From positions 11,889,633 to 11,912,132 of the forward strand of contig OZ037769.1 of assembly GCA_964035545.1 (NCBI GenBank): a stretch of DNA of 22,500 nucleotides, read 5' to 3'. The position numbers were made by a program, and so were the translations under genes. The notes under the pieces were generated by a model. The model was not told the DNA's origin, did not search any database, and saw nothing but the letters and a program-made list of their open reading frames with translations. The stretch is from Bugula neritina (lineage: Eukaryota > Bryozoa > Gymnolaemata > Cheilostomatida > Bugulidae). Positions 22,091 to 22,500 of this stretch are shown one piece after another; within the stretch, counting starts at the first letter, position 1, and the number at the start of each line of letters is the position of its first letter.

Positions 22091-22500
22091 TACAAGCCAG
22101 TATAATATATCTAGAGTACACACATAACTCAGTATAATAACCTTACTGTATACTACTATATCCTGGACATCTGCCCTTAAACACTTCACCAATGCTCTCA
22201 TTTATATTCTTGAGTTTCAATACACTTTTTTTTTGGTGTTTATTTTATTTTAACCACAGTTGTTTGTTAAAATGTTTCATGGAACGATTATTTTGAAAAT
22301 AGCAGTCTATTTTATTACTCATATGCAAATACTATTTTAAGTATATTATGTCAATAATCTTTATTGAACCTACAACGGTTACTATGTTGAATCGTAAAAA
22401 ACAGAAAGCCAAACAGTATGTATATATAAAACATAAGCCTTTTCTCCTAAAGCCTGTGTAACAACAATGCTATAATACAACACTATTTCCAGGGTGCTAT
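22091..22500. other. AT-rich end of window, nothing recognised
   Basis: No open frame, structured RNA or repeat end is visible in these last 410 bases. Confidence 0.4.

Overview
The window looks like nuclear DNA of an invertebrate animal. It is AT-rich, its genes are split by short GT-AG introns, and it carries non-LTR, Penelope-like, SINE and MITE-type elements plus long microsatellites. There is no operon structure, rRNA or bacterial gene. The repeat types would fit a marine lophotrochozoan, but the sequence does not fix the phylum.

The only protein-coding locus I can support is a tandem cluster of monocarboxylate-transporter-like (MCT, SLC16-type, major facilitator superfamily) genes on the + strand. 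Copy C (9738-15693) is complete: nine exons, all phases consistent, 453 residues, 12 expected membrane segments. Copy A (2587-4433) keeps five exons whose lengths (214, 144, 252, 92, 108) exactly equal exons 1-5 of copy C. It has no internal stop or frameshift, but it lacks an ATG at the homologous start, has a GC instead of GT donor after exon 5, and has no exons 6-9 of its own. Copy B (5912-6134, with a 3' remnant at about 6570-7410) is a wreck: exon 1 with a 1-base deletion, then a repeat and a (TA)n tract, then sequence homologous to the end of exon 9 and the 3' flank of copy C. Exons 2-9 are gone.

Mobile DNA fills the spaces. Between A and B lie a repeat unit with a hammerhead-ribozyme-like core (4500-4680), a 65-bp near-perfect palindrome, the C-terminal end of a Penelope-like endonuclease (4864-5160) and a second hammerhead-like motif (5411-5461). 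A second copy of the first repeat unit (6270-6440) sits at the deletion in copy B. A hAT-like MITE (7449-7955) lies in TG-rich minisatellite DNA. A dead antisense non-LTR reverse transcriptase (about 13320-11590) occupies intron 4 of copy C.

The right third (15.9-22.5 kb) has no convincing gene. It holds a long-TIR element (19051-19832), an adjacent fold-back element (about 19882-20311) and a tRNA-derived SINE with target-site duplications (21852-22073, minus strand). The left 2.4 kb is non-coding apart from one GC-richer patch of unknown role.

The most interesting point is that copy A appears conserved as an N-terminal half-transporter. It ends at the same phase-0 boundary at which copy C's C-terminal half begins. 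It could therefore be an alternative 5' cassette for shared downstream exons, a true half-transporter, or a recent casualty of the transposon insertions beside it.
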